DNA of 64,000 nt from Anderseniella sp. (GTDB taxonomy: Bacteria > Pseudomonadota > Alphaproteobacteria > Rhizobiales > Aestuariivirgaceae), in the NCBI GenBank assembly GCA_028289645.1, contig JANQOK010000008.1, positions 558,001 to 622,000 of the forward strand, read 5' to 3'. Below, piece by piece: positions 25,038 to 32,914 of this stretch. Each line of letters opens with the position of its first letter. Positions within the stretch are counted from its first letter, which is position 1. The notes beneath the pieces are model-generated. The model was not told the origin of the DNA. It saw only the letters and a list, made by a program, of their open reading frames with translations, and ran no database searches. A program made the position numbers and the translations under genes.

Positions 25038-26096
25038 TCAGAACGGCGTCTCTGCTGCTTCGAATCTCCGCTCTTGAACACCGGCCTCAGGGCTCTTCAT
25101 GCGGCCGAGCAGTACTTCGAGGCTGGCCTCCAGTTCGCTCTTTTCCATGTCACGGGCAATGAGCACAACGCGGCTTGTCGTGTCCTTGCCAGACCAAGAC
25201 GCCAGCGGCACCGGCAGCTCGAAAATGTGCTGGACGCCATGGAAAACATGGGGCTTTTCGTTACCTTCGATATGAACGATCCCTTTCATGCGCAGAATGT
25301 CAGGACCTTTAAGTGCTAGCAGCGTTTCAAGCCAAAACTCGAAAACGGTCAACTCAATCGGCTCAGCCACCTCGATCGATGCGGATTCGATGCGGTGGTG
25401 GCGATGATCATCGTGCGCGTGGTGAGTGTTCACGCCCAGCCAATCAACAATCTCGTCTGATGTTGCGTTTGGGCGCATTGCGGACAGGCCGAAAAGTGTA
25501 TCGATCGCAATACGACCATGATCGGCCTTTACGCGGCACGCCGAGCTATTTATGGCTTCCAGGCGTGTTTCGAACTCCTCGCACTCGCTAAGTGTGACCA
25601 GGTCGGTCTTCGTCACAACGATCAGGTCTGCCATTGCAATCTGGTTTACAGCCTCGAACTGCTGATCAAGCGTTTGTTGACCAGTCGCCGCGTCAGCCAA
25701 TCCTACGACCCCATCTAGTCGGTAGTTATCCGCAATCAGTGCGTCCGTAACCATGGTGTTCATGATCGGCCCTGGATCCGCAATGCCAGTGGTTTCGATT
25801 ATGACGCGATCGAAGGTCAGTTCGGCCCGCTTCCTCCTTGACAGGAGGAGCGCCATGGTCTTCGCCAGATCGCCCCGGATCGAACAGCAGAGGCATCCTG
25901 CGTGCATCAGCACGATGTCGCCCGTCACCTCTTCAATCAGGTCGTGGTCGAGCCCGACGTCTCCGAACTCGTTCATGACAACGGCAATGCGACCGGCATC
26001 CGGATTACGGATTACATGGTTGAGAAGCGTTGTCTTGCCCGCCCCCAAAAACCCAGTAAGCAGCGTAACCGGAACTCGGTCGTCCTGAATTAACAT
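25038..26096 (-). CDS. COG0523 (CobW/ZigA-like) GTP-dependent metallochaperone
   Basis: A 352-residue G3E GTPase. Walker A is GFLGAGKTT (residues 15-23), the metal motif CxCC is C68-L-C70-C71 in HAGCLCCSIRGDL, Walker B/switch is VIIETTGIADP and the guanine-specificity loop is VTKTD. A His/Asp-rich stretch (THHAHDDHRHHR, about 226-237) would bind zinc. The start at 26096 has GGGAG upstream; the open frame to 26180 crosses the operator. A perfect Zur-type palindrome lies 46 bp upstream, so the protein likely delivers scarce zinc to client enzymes. Confidence 0.94.
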   Translation of the reverse strand: MLIQDDRVPVTLLTGFLGAGKTTLLNHVIRNPDAGRIAVVMNEFGDVGLDHDLIEEVTGDIVLMHAGCLCCSIRGDLAKTMALLLSRRKRAELTFDRVIIETTGIADPGPIMNTMVTDALIADNYRLDGVVGLADAATGQQTLDQQFEAVNQIAMADLIVVTKTDLVTLSECEEFETRLEAINSSACRVKADHGRIAIDTLFGLSAMRPNATSDEIVDWLGVNTHHAHDDHRHHRIESASIEVAEPIELTVFEFWLETLLALKGPDILRMKGIVHIEGNEKPHVFHGVQHIFELPVPLASWSGKDTTSRVVLIARDMEKSELEASLEVLLGRMKSPEAGVQERRFEAAETPF

Positions 26097-26141
26097 CTGG
26101 GGGACTCCCACTTTACATTGCCGTCGCCATGCGCAAAGAAT

Positions 26142-26156
26142 TGTTATATTATAACA
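26142..26156. promoter_or_regulatory. Zur-type operator, perfect palindrome
   Basis: TGTTATATTATAACA is a perfect 7-1-7 inverted repeat. It matches the AT-rich TGTTATAATATAACA form known for alphaproteobacterial Zur sites. It is shared by the minus-strand cobW-cysS operon and the plus-strand ORF at 26179. Confidence 0.85.
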
Positions 26157-26178
26157 TACCAGTCTGCAAGAGGTCAGC

Positions 26179-26532
26179 ATGACAGAGGTTGAGTTTCAAG
26201 CACCTTGCGTGCGAGCGGTTCCGCCAAGGGGTGCATTGAACTGTCTCGATGTACGAGGCCGCTTGCACGGATCCGGTTTGCAAACGGCCGGCGACCGAAG
26301 TCCGGACCTGCCACGTCACCCGCGTGCGAACACACTTCGCTTTTGCCTCATGGCACCATCTTCAGCTTTAGGGGCCTTTGACCAAAGGATGAATGACCAA
26401 ATGCCATATGGTCTACACGTCTCTTGTGACGCCGGCTCGAGTCTCGACCTGAAAGCACCTAGAGAACCGGGCGAGAACGGTCTTGGCATCTGGTCGGATA
26501 CCGGGATGGTGTTTGAGGCGACCGGCGCATGA
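26179..26532 (+). CDS. Unknown ORF immediately downstream of the Zur-type operator
   Basis: A 117-residue open frame. AAGAGG sits six bases before the ATG and the stop overlaps the flavoprotein start (ATGA at 26529), both features of a real translated gene. The protein itself is unconvincing: no hydrophobic core, many Pro/Arg/Gly, no family recognised. It could be a short leader or coupling peptide, a rapidly evolving protein, or a decayed gene that still provides translational coupling. Four Cys are scattered and do not form a motif. Confidence 0.42.
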   Translation: MTEVEFQAPCVRAVPPRGALNCLDVRGRLHGSGLQTAGDRSPDLPRHPRANTLRFCLMAPSSALGAFDQRMNDQMPYGLHVSCDAGSSLDLKAPREPGENGLGIWSDTGMVFEATGA

Positions 26533-27668
26533 TCAGGGAAGGTGAAGTCCGTTTTCCCAACCACATTCGGGTCGCCATCGTTGGCGCCGGCCCGGCCGGC
26601 CTGGGAGTCGCGCGGGTCTTGCGTGATCTGGCAATCCCCGATGTCTGGGTCCTGGAGCGTGGTCGGATCGGCCAGAGCTTCCTCGACTGGCCCGCGGACA
26701 CGCGGCTCCTTACACCATCCTTTCCTGGCAATGTCTTTGGACTGACCGACTTGAATGCAATCAGCTATGACAGCTCTCCCGGTTGGTCGCTACGGTGCGA
26801 GCATCCCGATGGTGCCGCCTATGCGAAGTATTTGGAACAGGCTCAGGCGGCTTTTGGCATCAACGTGCAGTGCGGGGTCGACGTAGAGTCAATCAGGCCC
26901 GAAGGCGAGCTATTCGAGTTGGAAACCAATGCCGGCGCATTCACCGCGGACTTCGTCATCTGGGCCTGTGGTCAGTTCGGGACCCCATCTGATGGCGGCT
27001 TGCCGGGAGCTGAATTAGCTCAGCATTACGGCCACGTGCGCCGTTGGGAGCAGATCCCAGGAGGAGTCGTCTACGTTGTCGGGGGTTATGAAAGCGGCAT
27101 CGACGCTGCAATCGGGCTGGCGCGGGCCGGCAAGGACGTCGTCGTGCTCGATAGCGGCACCCCTTGGCTCAATAGCGACAAGGACCCGAGCCGAAACCTC
27201 TCGCCTTACACATTGCAGCGGCTCGAATCGGCGCGCAAGGACCTGCCGATCACCCTGATCCCGGATGCGGATGTGATCGCCCTAGAGAAAGAGGCTGATG
27301 GTGTCCGCATCCTAGTTGGTGATGGCCGTTCTTGGCTATCCAACGGGCCGCCGGTGCTGGCCACAGGTTTCGGCAGCGGTACTGGCCCTGTTTCGGAATG
27401 GTTCGACTACGATGCCGACGGCCTTCCGATGCTGACATCTCAAGATGAGTCTGGTGCCGCGCCCGGACTGTTCCTCGTCGGGCCGGAAGTGTCGCATAAC
27501 GGACATCTCTTCTGCTTCATTTACAAGTTCCGGCAGCGATTTGCGGTTGTGGCGCGGGCCATTGCCGGCCGGATCGGTGTCGATACGACAGCGCTCGAGA
27601 TCTACTACGGCAACAATATGTTCCTCGAAGATCTGACCTGCTGTGACGATGATAAGTGCCTGTGTTGA
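26529..27668 (+). CDS. FAD/NAD(P)-dependent oxidoreductase with Cys-rich C-terminal tail
   Basis: A 379-residue flavoprotein of the CzcO/YpdA-like pyridine nucleotide-disulfide oxidoreductase group. The FAD-binding GAGPAG is at residues 19-24. A second Rossmann motif VVGGYESGIDAAIGLARAG (about 184-202) should bind NAD(P)H. The terminal segment LEDLTCCDDDKCLC carries four Cys in a CC-x4-C-x-C pattern, which could be a redox or metal-binding tail. No internal CxxC redox pair is seen. It is in the plus-strand unit under the Zur-type operator and precedes the transporter by 33 bp. Codon use appears less GC-rich than that of the neighbours, compatible with acquisition. Confidence 0.85.
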   Translation: MIREGEVRFPNHIRVAIVGAGPAGLGVARVLRDLAIPDVWVLERGRIGQSFLDWPADTRLLTPSFPGNVFGLTDLNAISYDSSPGWSLRCEHPDGAAYAKYLEQAQAAFGINVQCGVDVESIRPEGELFELETNAGAFTADFVIWACGQFGTPSDGGLPGAELAQHYGHVRRWEQIPGGVVYVVGGYESGIDAAIGLARAGKDVVVLDSGTPWLNSDKDPSRNLSPYTLQRLESARKDLPITLIPDADVIALEKEADGVRILVGDGRSWLSNGPPVLATGFGSGTGPVSEWFDYDADGLPMLTSQDESGAAPGLFLVGPEVSHNGHLFCFIYKFRQRFAVVARAIAGRIGVDTTALEIYYGNNMFLEDLTCCDDDKCLC

Positions 27669-27701
27669 AACGGGTCTTCCAGAGATGAACCGAGAAGGCA
27701 G

Positions 27702-28727
27702 ATGACCATGGGAGATAACATCGGTCGGCGCGATCCCAATCCGTACACACCCGAGCCCGGTCCTGCCGGTAGCGTTGTTGCCGCGCTCTTTGTTTTGGCG
27801 ATCCTGGCGGGATCGGTCTTGGGCCTGACGGCCCCGGCCGCCGGGGAGACCATGTCTGCCGGCGTGGATCCTACGCTCCTGTTGATGATTTTCTTGCTGT
27901 TCTTCGAACTGCGCCCCGGCGCAATCTTTCAGGATTTCGGCAATCTGCGATTTCTGAGCCTTGCCTGGAGCGCGAACTTTCTGATCGTACCCTTCATCGG
28001 TTTCGCCGTCGCCACGATGTTTCTATCAGGCCAAGCCCTGCTGTTCACTGGGCTAGTGATCTATTTCATTTCGCCCTGCACCGATTGGTTTCTGGGATTC
28101 ACCCGTATGGCGCGCGGCGACACGGCACTCGGTGCAGCGCTGATCCCGATCAACATGTTGACCCAGCTCCTGCTGTTTCCGCTTTGGCTGTGGTTGTTCA
28201 CTCCTCACACCGGGCTCGTCGACTTTGCCGCTGTCCCCGGCATTCTCACGCAATGGTTTCTACTGCCGCTGATTGGGGCCCAGGCCCTCCGCTTTGGCCT
28301 GGAGAAGTTCTTACCAAAGAACGGCTTCGAGCGTTTGCTTCACTGGGTGGGACTTATCGTGCCGCTGGCGATCGCTGGGCTGATCCTGCAGATCTTCGCC
28401 GCCAATGTTACCGCAATCGCTGGGCACCTTGAGGCGTTGGCGGTGATCTTGCCGGCGATCTTTCTGTTCTTTGTTACGACATTCATTTTGGGAGTTGGGC
28501 TATCGCGGCTGGCCGGCCTTGCTTATCCACGGCATGCACTCCTGGCCATGACCATGGCGGCCCGGAATGCTCCGCTGATGCTGGCCGTCACCGCCGTCGC
28601 GATCCCCGATCAACCGCTGATCCTGGCGGCCTTGGTAACTGGGATGCTGGTTGAGTTCCCTCATCTGACGGGGCTAAAACAACTCTTGCTCTGGCAGCGC
28701 TCACGCGCGAGCCGTGCATCGGCATGA
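27702..28727 (+). CDS. Acr3/BASS-superfamily membrane transporter
   Basis: A 341-residue membrane protein with about ten hydrophobic segments. The strongest motif, FISPCTDWFLGFTRMARGD (about 122-140), matches the Cys-containing helix of Acr3 arsenite exporters (family APCTAMV), with the Cys kept but neighbours changed. LAMTMAARNAPLMLAVTAVAIPD is the second BASS motif. Homologues are often labelled arsenic resistance proteins, but no arsR or arsC is near; its place under a Zur-type operator argues for a different solute. It is the last gene of the plus-strand unit. Confidence 0.82.
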   Translation: MTMGDNIGRRDPNPYTPEPGPAGSVVAALFVLAILAGSVLGLTAPAAGETMSAGVDPTLLLMIFLLFFELRPGAIFQDFGNLRFLSLAWSANFLIVPFIGFAVATMFLSGQALLFTGLVIYFISPCTDWFLGFTRMARGDTALGAALIPINMLTQLLLFPLWLWLFTPHTGLVDFAAVPGILTQWFLLPLIGAQALRFGLEKFLPKNGFERLLHWVGLIVPLAIAGLILQIFAANVTAIAGHLEALAVILPAIFLFFVTTFILGVGLSRLAGLAYPRHALLAMTMAARNAPLMLAVTAVAIPDQPLILAALVTGMLVEFPHLTGLKQLLLWQRSRASRASA

Positions 28728-28757
28728 GGGCAGGTGTTCAAAATGCCGGACAATGCG

Positions 28758-29519
28758 CTAGACAATCATCCAGACTGCCATGCCCATCATCATCAAGTTT
28801 TCAGTCAAACTGACGAAGCCCAAAGGTACGCGGCTGTCGCCAACGCAAGCACACTTCAGTTCACGCTTGTCGATATAAACTGCCTTGGCAACGCTGAGTG
28901 CTCCGATTCCAGCAACAGAGAATGCGGCCGGGGCAGCGACCCAGGTTAGAACGCCCATGAGCATCAGAAGACCAGCACCTGTCTCCACAAATGGATAGAT
29001 GTAGCTGTATCTTACCCACCGTTGTGCAAGGAGGTCATAGGTTACGAACATGTTCGTGAATGTCTCAAGATCCTGCAGTTTCTGCAGTCCCAGCAGGACC
29101 ATTGCGGTTGCAATGGCCCAACCGACTGTCTGACCGCGGAACAGGGTATCGTGGACCAACCAGGTCATGACGACCGATAGAAGCGCAGCAATTGAAAACA
29201 AAGCAATCACTGGCGCGTAAGTCGTCGCGTTTTCGGATCTTGGAGCTCGCCCCAGATAGGCATTCAGATCGTCGAAGCCGCCAATCCAATCACCATCGAT
29301 GATTACCTGTGGTGTTGTTTTCACACCATGCTCTCTTCTGAAAGCATCTGCCTCGTTACGTGTCTTGATGTGCCGGTCTTCAACTCTAAACCCCTTCTTC
29401 TCCAGCAGATCTTTTGCCTTTAGACCGTGAGGACACATGTGATCAGGCATCACCATACGGTGGAGAACAGCTTTCTTCTCAACCTCCTTCAAGACACTCT
29501 CCTGCCTTTCACCAAACAT
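28758..29519 (-). CDS. Glutaredoxin-MauE fusion membrane protein
   Basis: A 253-residue two-domain protein. Residues 15-92 are glutaredoxin-like: MPDHMCPHGLKAKDLLEKKGF with a single active Cys (C29-PHG) and the cis-Pro loop TTPQVIIDGDWIGGFDDL. Residues 100-253 form a four-helix MauE/DoxX-type membrane domain ending DKRELKCACVGDSRVPLGFVSLTEN with two Cys (C-A-C). Such MauE-like domains pass electrons across the membrane to thiol proteins. A Zur-type box lies 63 bp upstream. It may partner the nearby flavoprotein. It ends 30 bp from the convergent transporter gene. Confidence 0.88.
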   Translation of the reverse strand: MFGERQESVLKEVEKKAVLHRMVMPDHMCPHGLKAKDLLEKKGFRVEDRHIKTRNEADAFRREHGVKTTPQVIIDGDWIGGFDDLNAYLGRAPRSENATTYAPVIALFSIAALLSVVMTWLVHDTLFRGQTVGWAIATAMVLLGLQKLQDLETFTNMFVTYDLLAQRWVRYSYIYPFVETGAGLLMLMGVLTWVAAPAAFSVAGIGALSVAKAVYIDKRELKCACVGDSRVPLGFVSLTENLMMMGMAVWMIV

Positions 29520-29581
29520 AACGATCTTTTATGCGTGGCCTTTCCCAGCCACGTCTAATACGCCGGTAACTCCTTCTCATA

Positions 29582-29596
29582 TGTTATAGCATAACG
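29582..29596. promoter_or_regulatory. Second Zur-type operator
   Basis: TGTTATAGCATAACG matches the perfect box at 26142 in 12 of 15 positions and retains GTTAT/ATAAC arms. It lies between the glutaredoxin-MauE gene (minus) and the AraC remnant (plus) and ties this gene to the same zinc-responsive control. Confidence 0.72.
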
Positions 29597-29642
29597 CAAA
29601 CCGAACCATGAATTGGTAGAAGGAGACCGTTGAAACTAAGCA

Positions 29643-30040
29643 ATGAAAGACTTCCGTGACCGCTGGGAGACGGCGCAGCTGTCGCTGACACTTGGCACAG
29701 GACGATGGGAACGCCGGCTTGCACAATCCGCCCTGGAAGGTCCGGGAATGGTCCGCTCGGTTGCGGCTTTGCTGGCAGAAGCGCCAGCCAGTCGAAAGAC
29801 CGTTGAGCGAATGTTCGTTTCGGAAACTGGGGTGCCGCCCTCGAGATGGTTGAAACACGCCCGCACTTTGCGCGCGATCTTGCTGCTCGCCGCAGGCCAG
29901 AAGGTTACAATGGTCGCAAGGAAATGGGATACGAGTCACCCAGCGCACTCAGCTACATGTTCCGACAGACCCTCGGCGAAAGCTCAAACGAGTTCTTGGG
30001 AAAGCTGCCGTCCGCTGCGACTTCACCAATGAGCAGATAG
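29643..30040 (+). pseudogene. AraC-type HTH remnant with a frameshift
   Basis: The first frame gives an AraC helix-turn-helix: ASRKTVERMFVSETGVPPSR followed by WLKHARTLRAILLLAAGQKV and TMVA. Near 29920 the frame breaks. The next plus frame continues the domain exactly: KEMGYESPSALSYMFRQTLG and then ESSNEFLGK to a stop at 30040. Inserting one base near AGGAAATG would join the two. The N-terminal sensor domain of a full AraC protein is absent, so this is either a short regulator or a truncated one. It is probably inactive unless the frameshift is a sequencing error. Confidence 0.72.
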
Positions 30041-30271
30041 GCTTCTGAGCCGTCATTCGCGGTAGAGTAAGAAAATGACTGGAAATGGCACAAAACCGAC
30101 TCTTGTTCCGCGGATTGAACGACCGCTATGAGCTCTAGGCTGCGCATTGCAGCAATAGCCGCTCATTGTTTGCACGCACCAGGCGAGCCAGGGCGCACAG
30201 CAACCGATTTGCTTTCGTCATCCGAAAGTTTCGCCGATGTGTACGCGACCGTTTTCCAAGTGGAGCGAGGA

Positions 30272-30544
30272 CTACCGGCGCGCTGTCTTCACAGTGTGGT
30301 CATCCGGGTTGACGAAGCCGCTTGCACCGGAGACGCGGGTGAGCGCTGCGACGGCGTCGATCTGGGCGATCAGGGCTTCGGTTTCACGATGGATCGGGTT
30401 GCGCAGGCCGCAGCCGAGCGTGAGCTTGCGCGCCATCTCGCGGCTTTCCCTGAGCGCATCAAGCAGCCGGGCATAGTCGTATTCTTCCGGCACGGGATGA
30501 TAAAACGGATTGCGCACGTGCGCGGCTGGTTTGTTCCTGGCCAT
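30272..30544 (-). CDS. Small hypothetical protein
   Basis: A 90-residue protein starting MARNKPAAHVRNPFYHPVPEEYDYARLLDAL. A long helix RESREMARKLTLGCGLRNPIHRETEALIAQID suggests an alpha-helical protein; two Cys-poor, charged segments follow. The start at 30544 lies 5 bp after the zinc-ribbon gene, so the two are cotranscribed. I do not recognise the family. Confidence 0.62.
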   Translation of the reverse strand: MARNKPAAHVRNPFYHPVPEEYDYARLLDALRESREMARKLTLGCGLRNPIHRETEALIAQIDAVAALTRVSGASGFVNPDDHTVKTARR

Positions 30545-30549
30545 GTCGA

Positions 30550-30780
30550 TCAGCGTCCCCTGCCCTTTGCCGTACGGTAATCCCACAGCGCGCTGACCAG
30601 CTGTCGGCCGCCGCAGCCGGAACAGACAAAATGGGCGGCAGCCAGTTGCACTGGCAGGTCGCGCGGGATTCGCCGGGGTATCAGAGACGGCGGAATATCC
30701 ACTGAACGGGTGCACGGCACACACCGCACCTCAAGGTGCACATTGCGGTCGCAGATATCCTGAATGGTCTCCATATACAT
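30550..30780 (-). CDS. Small zinc-ribbon-like protein behind an SOS-type box
   Basis: A 76-residue protein with two CxxC pairs, RCVPCTRS and FVCSGCGGRQ, spaced about 30 residues apart, fitting a zinc ribbon. The N-terminus may be at the ATG at 30780 or at a second ATG two codons later; neither has a clear ribosome site. A GTTC-N7-GTTC element lies 5 bp upstream of the first ATG. It is the first gene of a two-gene unit and may bind nucleic acid. Confidence 0.62.
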   Translation of the reverse strand: MYMETIQDICDRNVHLEVRCVPCTRSVDIPPSLIPRRIPRDLPVQLAAAHFVCSGCGGRQLVSALWDYRTAKGRGR

Positions 30781-30785
30781 AAAAT

Positions 30786-30800
30786 GTTCTTAATATGTTC
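30786..30800. promoter_or_regulatory. LexA (SOS) box of alphaproteobacterial type
   Basis: GTTCTTAATATGTTC is an exact GTTC-N7-GTTC direct repeat, the published LexA site in many alphaproteobacteria. It overlaps the presumed promoter or leader of the zinc-ribbon gene. Its closeness to the start codon is unusual. Confidence 0.6.
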
Positions 30801-30964
30801 TCATAGACCGTTTCAACAAAAAACTGGGCCGACCCGGGCTATAAAGCCCACTTCCGGCCTGTCGAATCTTTGATAAACATCTGTTTCAGAACGTTTTATT
30901 TCAAATAGAAAAATTTTCCACAGTACACGGCATAGTTGAACTCATCCACCTGCACGGTGAAGAC

Positions 30965-31573
30965 TCAGGCCAGCCCGTAGTGGTGCGCAAACGGATCATC
31001 GGCGGCGTCTTCGTGCCAGGTGTATTCGGCAATGCGCGCCACCTTTTGGGCCGTGGCCTCGTCATGCAGGCGCTGGATCACGGCCAGGCCCATGTCCATG
31101 CCGGCGGACACGCCGGATGAGGTGAACAGCTTGCCGTCCTCAACCCAGCGCGCCCGGGCAACCCAGTCGACGGCGGGACCCTGTTCCTTAACCCAGGCAA
31201 AGCTCATCTTGTTTGATGTTGCCCTGCGGCCATCCAGCAGCCCGGCCCGGGCCAGCAGCGCAGACCCGGTGCACACCGACATGACGATTTCAGCCTGTGC
31301 GGATTTTGCCCTGAGCCAGTCCATCATGGCCGGGTTGTCAACCTGGGTCCGGGTTCCCGGCCCACCGGGCACCAGCAGCATGTCGAAGGGCTCATCCGCC
31401 GCAAAGCTCACATCAACACGCGCACGGGGGCCGTGTGTGCTGGCGACCTCACCTTCATGTTCAGCCACAATGGATATGCTGAACTGTTCCGGCAGCAGGC
31501 CGAACATCTCGATGGGACCGAACAGGTCGAGGGTTTCAAAGCCCGGAAACACCAGGGCGGCAATGGATCGCAT
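30965..31573 (-). CDS. DJ-1/PfpI-family protein
   Basis: A 202-residue protein of the glutamine amidotransferase-like fold. ALVFPGFETLDLFGPIEMFG opens the fold, DMLLVPGGPGTRTQVDNP is the central strand, and the nucleophile elbow SVCTGSALLARAGLLDGRRAT holds the reactive Cys of IVMSVCTGS. GVSAGMDMGLAVI ends the family pattern. Members include isonitrile hydratases and glyoxalase III-like enzymes. It is followed on the same genomic side by a divergent GlxA regulator that has the same fold, suggesting a shared substrate. Confidence 0.9.
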   Translation of the reverse strand: MRSIAALVFPGFETLDLFGPIEMFGLLPEQFSISIVAEHEGEVASTHGPRARVDVSFAADEPFDMLLVPGGPGTRTQVDNPAMMDWLRAKSAQAEIVMSVCTGSALLARAGLLDGRRATSNKMSFAWVKEQGPAVDWVARARWVEDGKLFTSSGVSAGMDMGLAVIQRLHDEATAQKVARIAEYTWHEDAADDPFAHHYGLA

Positions 31574-31602
31574 GGGACACTCCTTTTCTGGTCAGTTGCC
31601 GG

Positions 31603-31854
31603 CTAGGCTAGGTGCGCGCACTCGGCGTGGTGTTTGGTAAAGCGATTGGTCGAGGCCGGGTTCTTCACCAGGTGCCTGGCCGGCCGGATCGGCCGGACCA
31701 CCAGGTTGCCGCCGCAGTTCGGGCAGACATTGCCGAAGCGCTGTTCGGCACAGTCGGCACAGAAGGTACATTCGAACGTGCACATGCGGGCATCATCGGC
31801 TTCCGGCGGCAGGTCCCTGTCACAGCATTCACAATTCGGCTTGAGCAGCAGCAT
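31603..31854 (-). CDS. DUF1272 small zinc-binding protein
   Basis: An 83-residue protein with a dense Cys pattern: CECCDRDLPPEADDARMCTF, then ECTFCADCAEQRFGNVCPNC, a family-specific double zinc knuckle. It continues GGNLVVRPIRPARHL and a His/Asn tail. Function unknown, but the pattern is diagnostic of DUF1272. It lies 29 bp upstream of the DJ-1 gene on the same strand and is divergent from the GlxA-type regulator. Confidence 0.9.
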   Translation of the reverse strand: MLLLKPNCECCDRDLPPEADDARMCTFECTFCADCAEQRFGNVCPNCGGNLVVRPIRPARHLVKNPASTNRFTKHHAECAHLA

Positions 31855-31927
31855 CTCGGCATTCCTTTCAGGTCACGGTATCTGACGGGACTAGACTAGC
31901 AGATCGCATTTTGGCATAAATGACAAT

Positions 31928-32914
31928 ATGTCCTCTTTTTCTGCCAAACCTGCTCGCACCATTGTCTTCATCGTATTTCCGGAGGTGAAGCTGCTGGACC
32001 TGTCCGGCGCGCTGCAGGTGTTCGAAGACGCCAACAGCGTCTGTGCAGCCCGCTATGAGACGGCCATCCTGGCGCTGCAGGCAGGCCCGGTGAAGACCGA
32101 TACGGCGGTGTCGATTTCAGCCGACGCCATTTCACAATGGCCGGACCGGGCGATCGACACGCTGATTGTCGCCGGCGGCCCCGGCAGCCGCGCCGCATCC
32201 GCGGACCAGCGCCTCGTTGCCAAGGTCCGGCGCCTGGCTGCGGTCAGTGCCCGCGTGGCATCCATATGCACCGGCGCCTTCGTGCTGGCGGCAGCCGGTC
32301 TGCTGGATCACCGGCGCTGCGTGACGCACTGGGAATCCTGCACCCACCTGCAGGACCGGTTTCCACATACAAGGGTCGATCCCGATCCGATCTATGTGCG
32401 CGACGACAATGTCTGGACATCGGCCGGCGTCACCGCCGGCATCGACATGGCGCTGGCCATGGTGGCGGACGATCATGGCAGGACATCGGCCTTGGCATTG
32501 GCCCGGTCGCTGGTCGCCTACATGATGCGCCCTGGCGGGCAGTCGCAGTTCAGCCCGGTGCTGGACCAGCAGGTCAGCGATGCCGGCGGCCGGTTCGAGG
32601 CCCTGCACACCTGGATCATCGACAATCTCGCCAGCGACCTCAGGGTCGAAAGGCTGGCGGAGCAGGCCAATATGAGCGCCCGGAATTTTGCCCGTGTGTA
32701 TGCGTCAGACACGGGCATCTCACCGGCCAGGGCCGTGGAACGGTTTCGCGTGGAAGCCGCGTGCAGATTGCTTGAGGACACCACCCTGCCGGTCACCACC
32801 ATTGCCGACCGCTGCGGGTTCAACGATGACGAACGCCTGCGCCGGGCCATGACAAGAGCGGTCGCCCTGTCGCCCAACGACTACCGCAAGCATTTTGGCG
32901 CCGGCAGCAGCTAG
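31928..32914 (+). CDS. GlxA-family transcriptional regulator (DJ-1 fold plus AraC HTH)
   Basis: A 328-residue two-domain protein. Residues 10-190 are a DJ-1/PfpI-like domain: PEVKLLDLSGALQVFEDAN and VASICTGAFVLAAAGLLDHR with the elbow Cys. Residues 220-325 are an AraC-type HTH: LRVERLAEQANMSARNFARV, TGISPARAVERFRVEAACRL and TIADRCGFNDDERLRRAM. It is divergent from the DUF1272/DJ-1 pair and its stop overlaps that of the convergent reductase by 4 bp, so it may control either or both. Confidence 0.92.
   Translation: MSSFSAKPARTIVFIVFPEVKLLDLSGALQVFEDANSVCAARYETAILALQAGPVKTDTAVSISADAISQWPDRAIDTLIVAGGPGSRAASADQRLVAKVRRLAAVSARVASICTGAFVLAAAGLLDHRRCVTHWESCTHLQDRFPHTRVDPDPIYVRDDNVWTSAGVTAGIDMALAMVADDHGRTSALALARSLVAYMMRPGGQSQFSPVLDQQVSDAGGRFEALHTWIIDNLASDLRVERLAEQANMSARNFARVYASDTGISPARAVERFRVEAACRLLEDTTLPVTTIADRCGFNDDERLRRAMTRAVALSPNDYRKHFGAGSS

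Noticed and set aside
27702-28727. Arsenic resistance operon
   Set aside because: Only the Acr3-like motif supports it; no arsR, arsC or arsH is present and the gene is in a Zur-type transcription unit.
30128-30580. Plus-strand open frame of 150 codons
   Set aside because: Antisense to the small gene pair at 30272-30780; no ribosome site and no recognisable pattern.
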